Assembly: GCA_021820165.1 (NCBI GenBank)
Contig: JAKADW010000004.1
Coordinates: 1 to 15,532 of the forward strand
Length of the DNA: 15,532 nt
DNA from: Bacillota bacterium
GTDB taxonomy: Bacteria > Bacillota_E > Sulfobacillia > Sulfobacillales > Sulfobacillaceae
Direction of reading: 5' to 3'
Made by a program: the position numbers and the translations under genes
Shown: piece by piece, positions 14,304 to 15,532 of the stretch
Position numbering within the stretch: the first letter of the stretch is position 1
Layout: each line of letters begins with the position of its first letter
Notes under the pieces: generated by a model
Databases searched by the model: none
What the model was told of the DNA's origin: nothing
The model's input: the letters and a program-made list of their open reading frames with translations, nothing else

Positions 14304-15509
14304 TTAGGGCGTAGGCCGTCCAGCCTCCAACCGGGCCCGCGCCCGCTTCAACTCATTGCGCGCCAACTGGTCAAGGTGGACTTCGTCTGGCCCGTCGGCA
14401 AGGCGCAGTGTCCGCGCGTGGGCCCACATAGCGGCGAGCGGCGTGTCGGGTCCCACCCCCGCCCCTCCAAACGCTTGAATGGCCCGGTCGAGTACGGAAA
14501 GAGCCATCCGCGGAGCCACCACCTTTATCATGGCGATCTCCCGCCGAGCCTCTTTGTTGCCGACAGTATCCATCATCTCCGCGGCCTTCAGCGTTAACAG
14601 CCGTGCTTGTTCAATCTCAATACGCGAGAGAGCTATCCATTGGCGGACGACGCCCTGATCCGCGAGCAACTGCCCAAAGGTACGGCGTGCCAGAGCGCGC
14701 TCCACCATCAGCTCCAATGCCCTCTCCGCCATTCCTATGAGGCGCATGGCATGGTGAATACGACCGGGTCCAAGCCGCCCTTGGGCAATGGCGAACCCCT
14801 TCCCCTCCCCCCAAATGATGGAGGACTTGGGAACCCGCACGTGGTCGTAGAGAATTTCGGCGTGCCCGTGGGGCGCATCATCGTATCCAAACACCGTGAG
14901 AGTGCGCTCAATGTGAACACCCGGAGTGTCTAGCGGCACCAAAATCATCGATTGGCGCTCATAGCGCGGCGCCTCCGGGTTGCTCACACCCATGACAATG
15001 GCGACGCGGCAGTCAGGATGCCCCGCACCGGTCGACCACCACTTCCTGCCGTTGACAATATAGGCATCGCCATCATCGACAATTTGCGTTTGGATGTTGG
15101 TTGCGTCTGAAGATGCCACGTCTGGCTCGGTCATCGAGAAGCAGGAACGAATGCGGCCTTCGAGAAGGGGCCGCAACCATTCCTCTTGTTGTTCGGGCGA
15201 ACCGTAGCGCGCCAACACCTCCATATTGCCAGTATCGGGAGCATTGCAGTTGAACACTTCAGGGGCCATCAAAGACCGTCCCATAATCGCTGCCAAAGGG
15301 GCGTAGTCGCGATTCGTAAGCCCCGCCCCATATTCACTATCGGGAAGAAATAGATTCCACAGGCCGAGCTTTTTGGCCTTTTGTTTCAATTCCTCCATGA
15401 TGGGGGGCGATTTCCAGCGATTTTCCGTAACTTCTTGGGCATAGCGCGTCTCATTGGGGTAAATCTCGCGATCCATAAAGTGCAGTACTCGTTCTTGGAG
15501 GGACTCCAC
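14304..15509 (-). CDS. ACAD10/11-like acyl-CoA dehydrogenase (LvaC type)
   Basis: This 401-residue FAD enzyme is of the acyl-CoA dehydrogenase fold: an N-terminal helical domain, a middle strand domain with [14 protein letters not shown] (FSMTEP at 124-129), and a C-terminal helical domain with QAFGGAGV (345-352). The segment [14 protein letters not shown] (366-378) is typical of the ACAD10/11 subgroup; in ordinary family members the equivalent region reads YEGT. Members act with an APH-like kinase on 4-hydroxyacyl-CoA, and such a kinase is encoded three genes downstream. The GTG at 15509 is preferred because GGGAGG lies 9 nt upstream; the GTG at 15515 is only 3 nt from that site. It is the first gene of the operon visible here. 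Its promoter would lie at or beyond the window edge, so genes further upstream cannot be excluded. Confidence 0.9.
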   Translation of the reverse strand: MESLQERVLHFMDREIYPNETRYAQEVTENRWKSPPIMEELKQKAKKLGLWNLFLPDSEYGAGLTNRDYAPLAAIMGRSLMAPEVFNCNAPDTGNMEVLARYGSPEQQEEWLRPLLEGRIRSCFSMTEPDVASSDATNIQTQIVDDGDAYIVNGRKWWSTGAGHPDCRVAIVMGVSNPEAPRYERQSMILVPLDTPGVHIERTLTVFGYDDAPHGHAEILYDHVRVPKSSIIWGEGKGFAIAQGRLGPGRIHHAMRLIGMAERALELMVERALARRTFGQLLADQGVVRQWIALSRIEIEQARLLTLKAAEMMDTVGNKEARREIAMIKVVAPRMALSVLDRAIQAFGGAGVGPDTPLAAMWAHARTLRLADGPDEVHLDQLARNELKRARARLEAGRPTP

Positions 15510-15532
15510 CGGCACACACCTCCCGCCATAAT

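Noticed and set aside
1..15532. CRISPR arrays, tRNA or rRNA genes, insertion sequences
   Set aside because: I saw no regular direct repeats, no tRNA- or rRNA-like segment and no transposase frame with terminal inverted repeats.

Overview
The window looks like a chromosomal piece of a sulfur-oxidising, probably acidophilic Firmicute. Sulfobacillus or a close relative is my best guess. I infer this from the gene content (a sulfide:quinone oxidoreductase with DsrE and TusA sulfur carriers and a DUF1641 protein), from strong AGGAGG-type ribosome binding sites, and from frequent GTG and TTG starts. The species was not identified by any search.

Layout. (1) Positions 2-190 (+) hold the C-terminal end of a membrane protein, which meets a convergent minus-strand operon at a hairpin (193-214). 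(2) The minus-strand operon at 5347-222 encodes the two halves of a heterodimeric ABC exporter, then an HSL-family esterase whose 5' part carries an in-frame TAA, then a small membrane protein. A perfect palindrome sits in its promoter region. (3) A divergent plus-strand gene (5706-7376) encodes a CoA-disulfide reductase fused to a rhodanese domain. It converges at a strong terminator (7394-7425) with the minus-strand operon dsrE-tusA-sqr-DUF1641 (10084-7442). (4) Positions 10085-10836 contain no gene I can recognise. (5) A second minus-strand operon (15509-10837) encodes an ACAD10/11-like acyl-CoA dehydrogenase, an SDR, an acyl-CoA ligase and an APH-like phosphotransferase.

How the genes work together. 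The sulfur genes form one functional unit. SQR oxidises sulfide to sulfane sulfur, DsrE and TusA can carry that sulfur as protein persulfide, and the CoADR-rhodanese protein can reduce or transfer low-molecular-weight persulfides. Four sites share the pattern ATACCC-N4-GGGTAT with 0-2 mismatches, which resembles operators of the CsoR/CstR family. One overlaps the dsrE promoter, one lies in the 5' region of the CoADR gene, one is a perfect copy inside the CoADR gene, and one is further upstream of dsrE. This points to a persulfide-responsive regulon, although no regulator gene is in the window. The fatty-acid operon matches the enzyme set of the 4-hydroxyacid (levulinate, Lva-type) pathway, in which a 4-hydroxyacyl-CoA is phosphorylated and then processed by an ACAD10/11-type enzyme.

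The main points for a second look are the shared operator set, the DUF1641 protein built from internal repeats of about 74 residues, the interrupted esterase, and the Lva/ACAD11-like operon.
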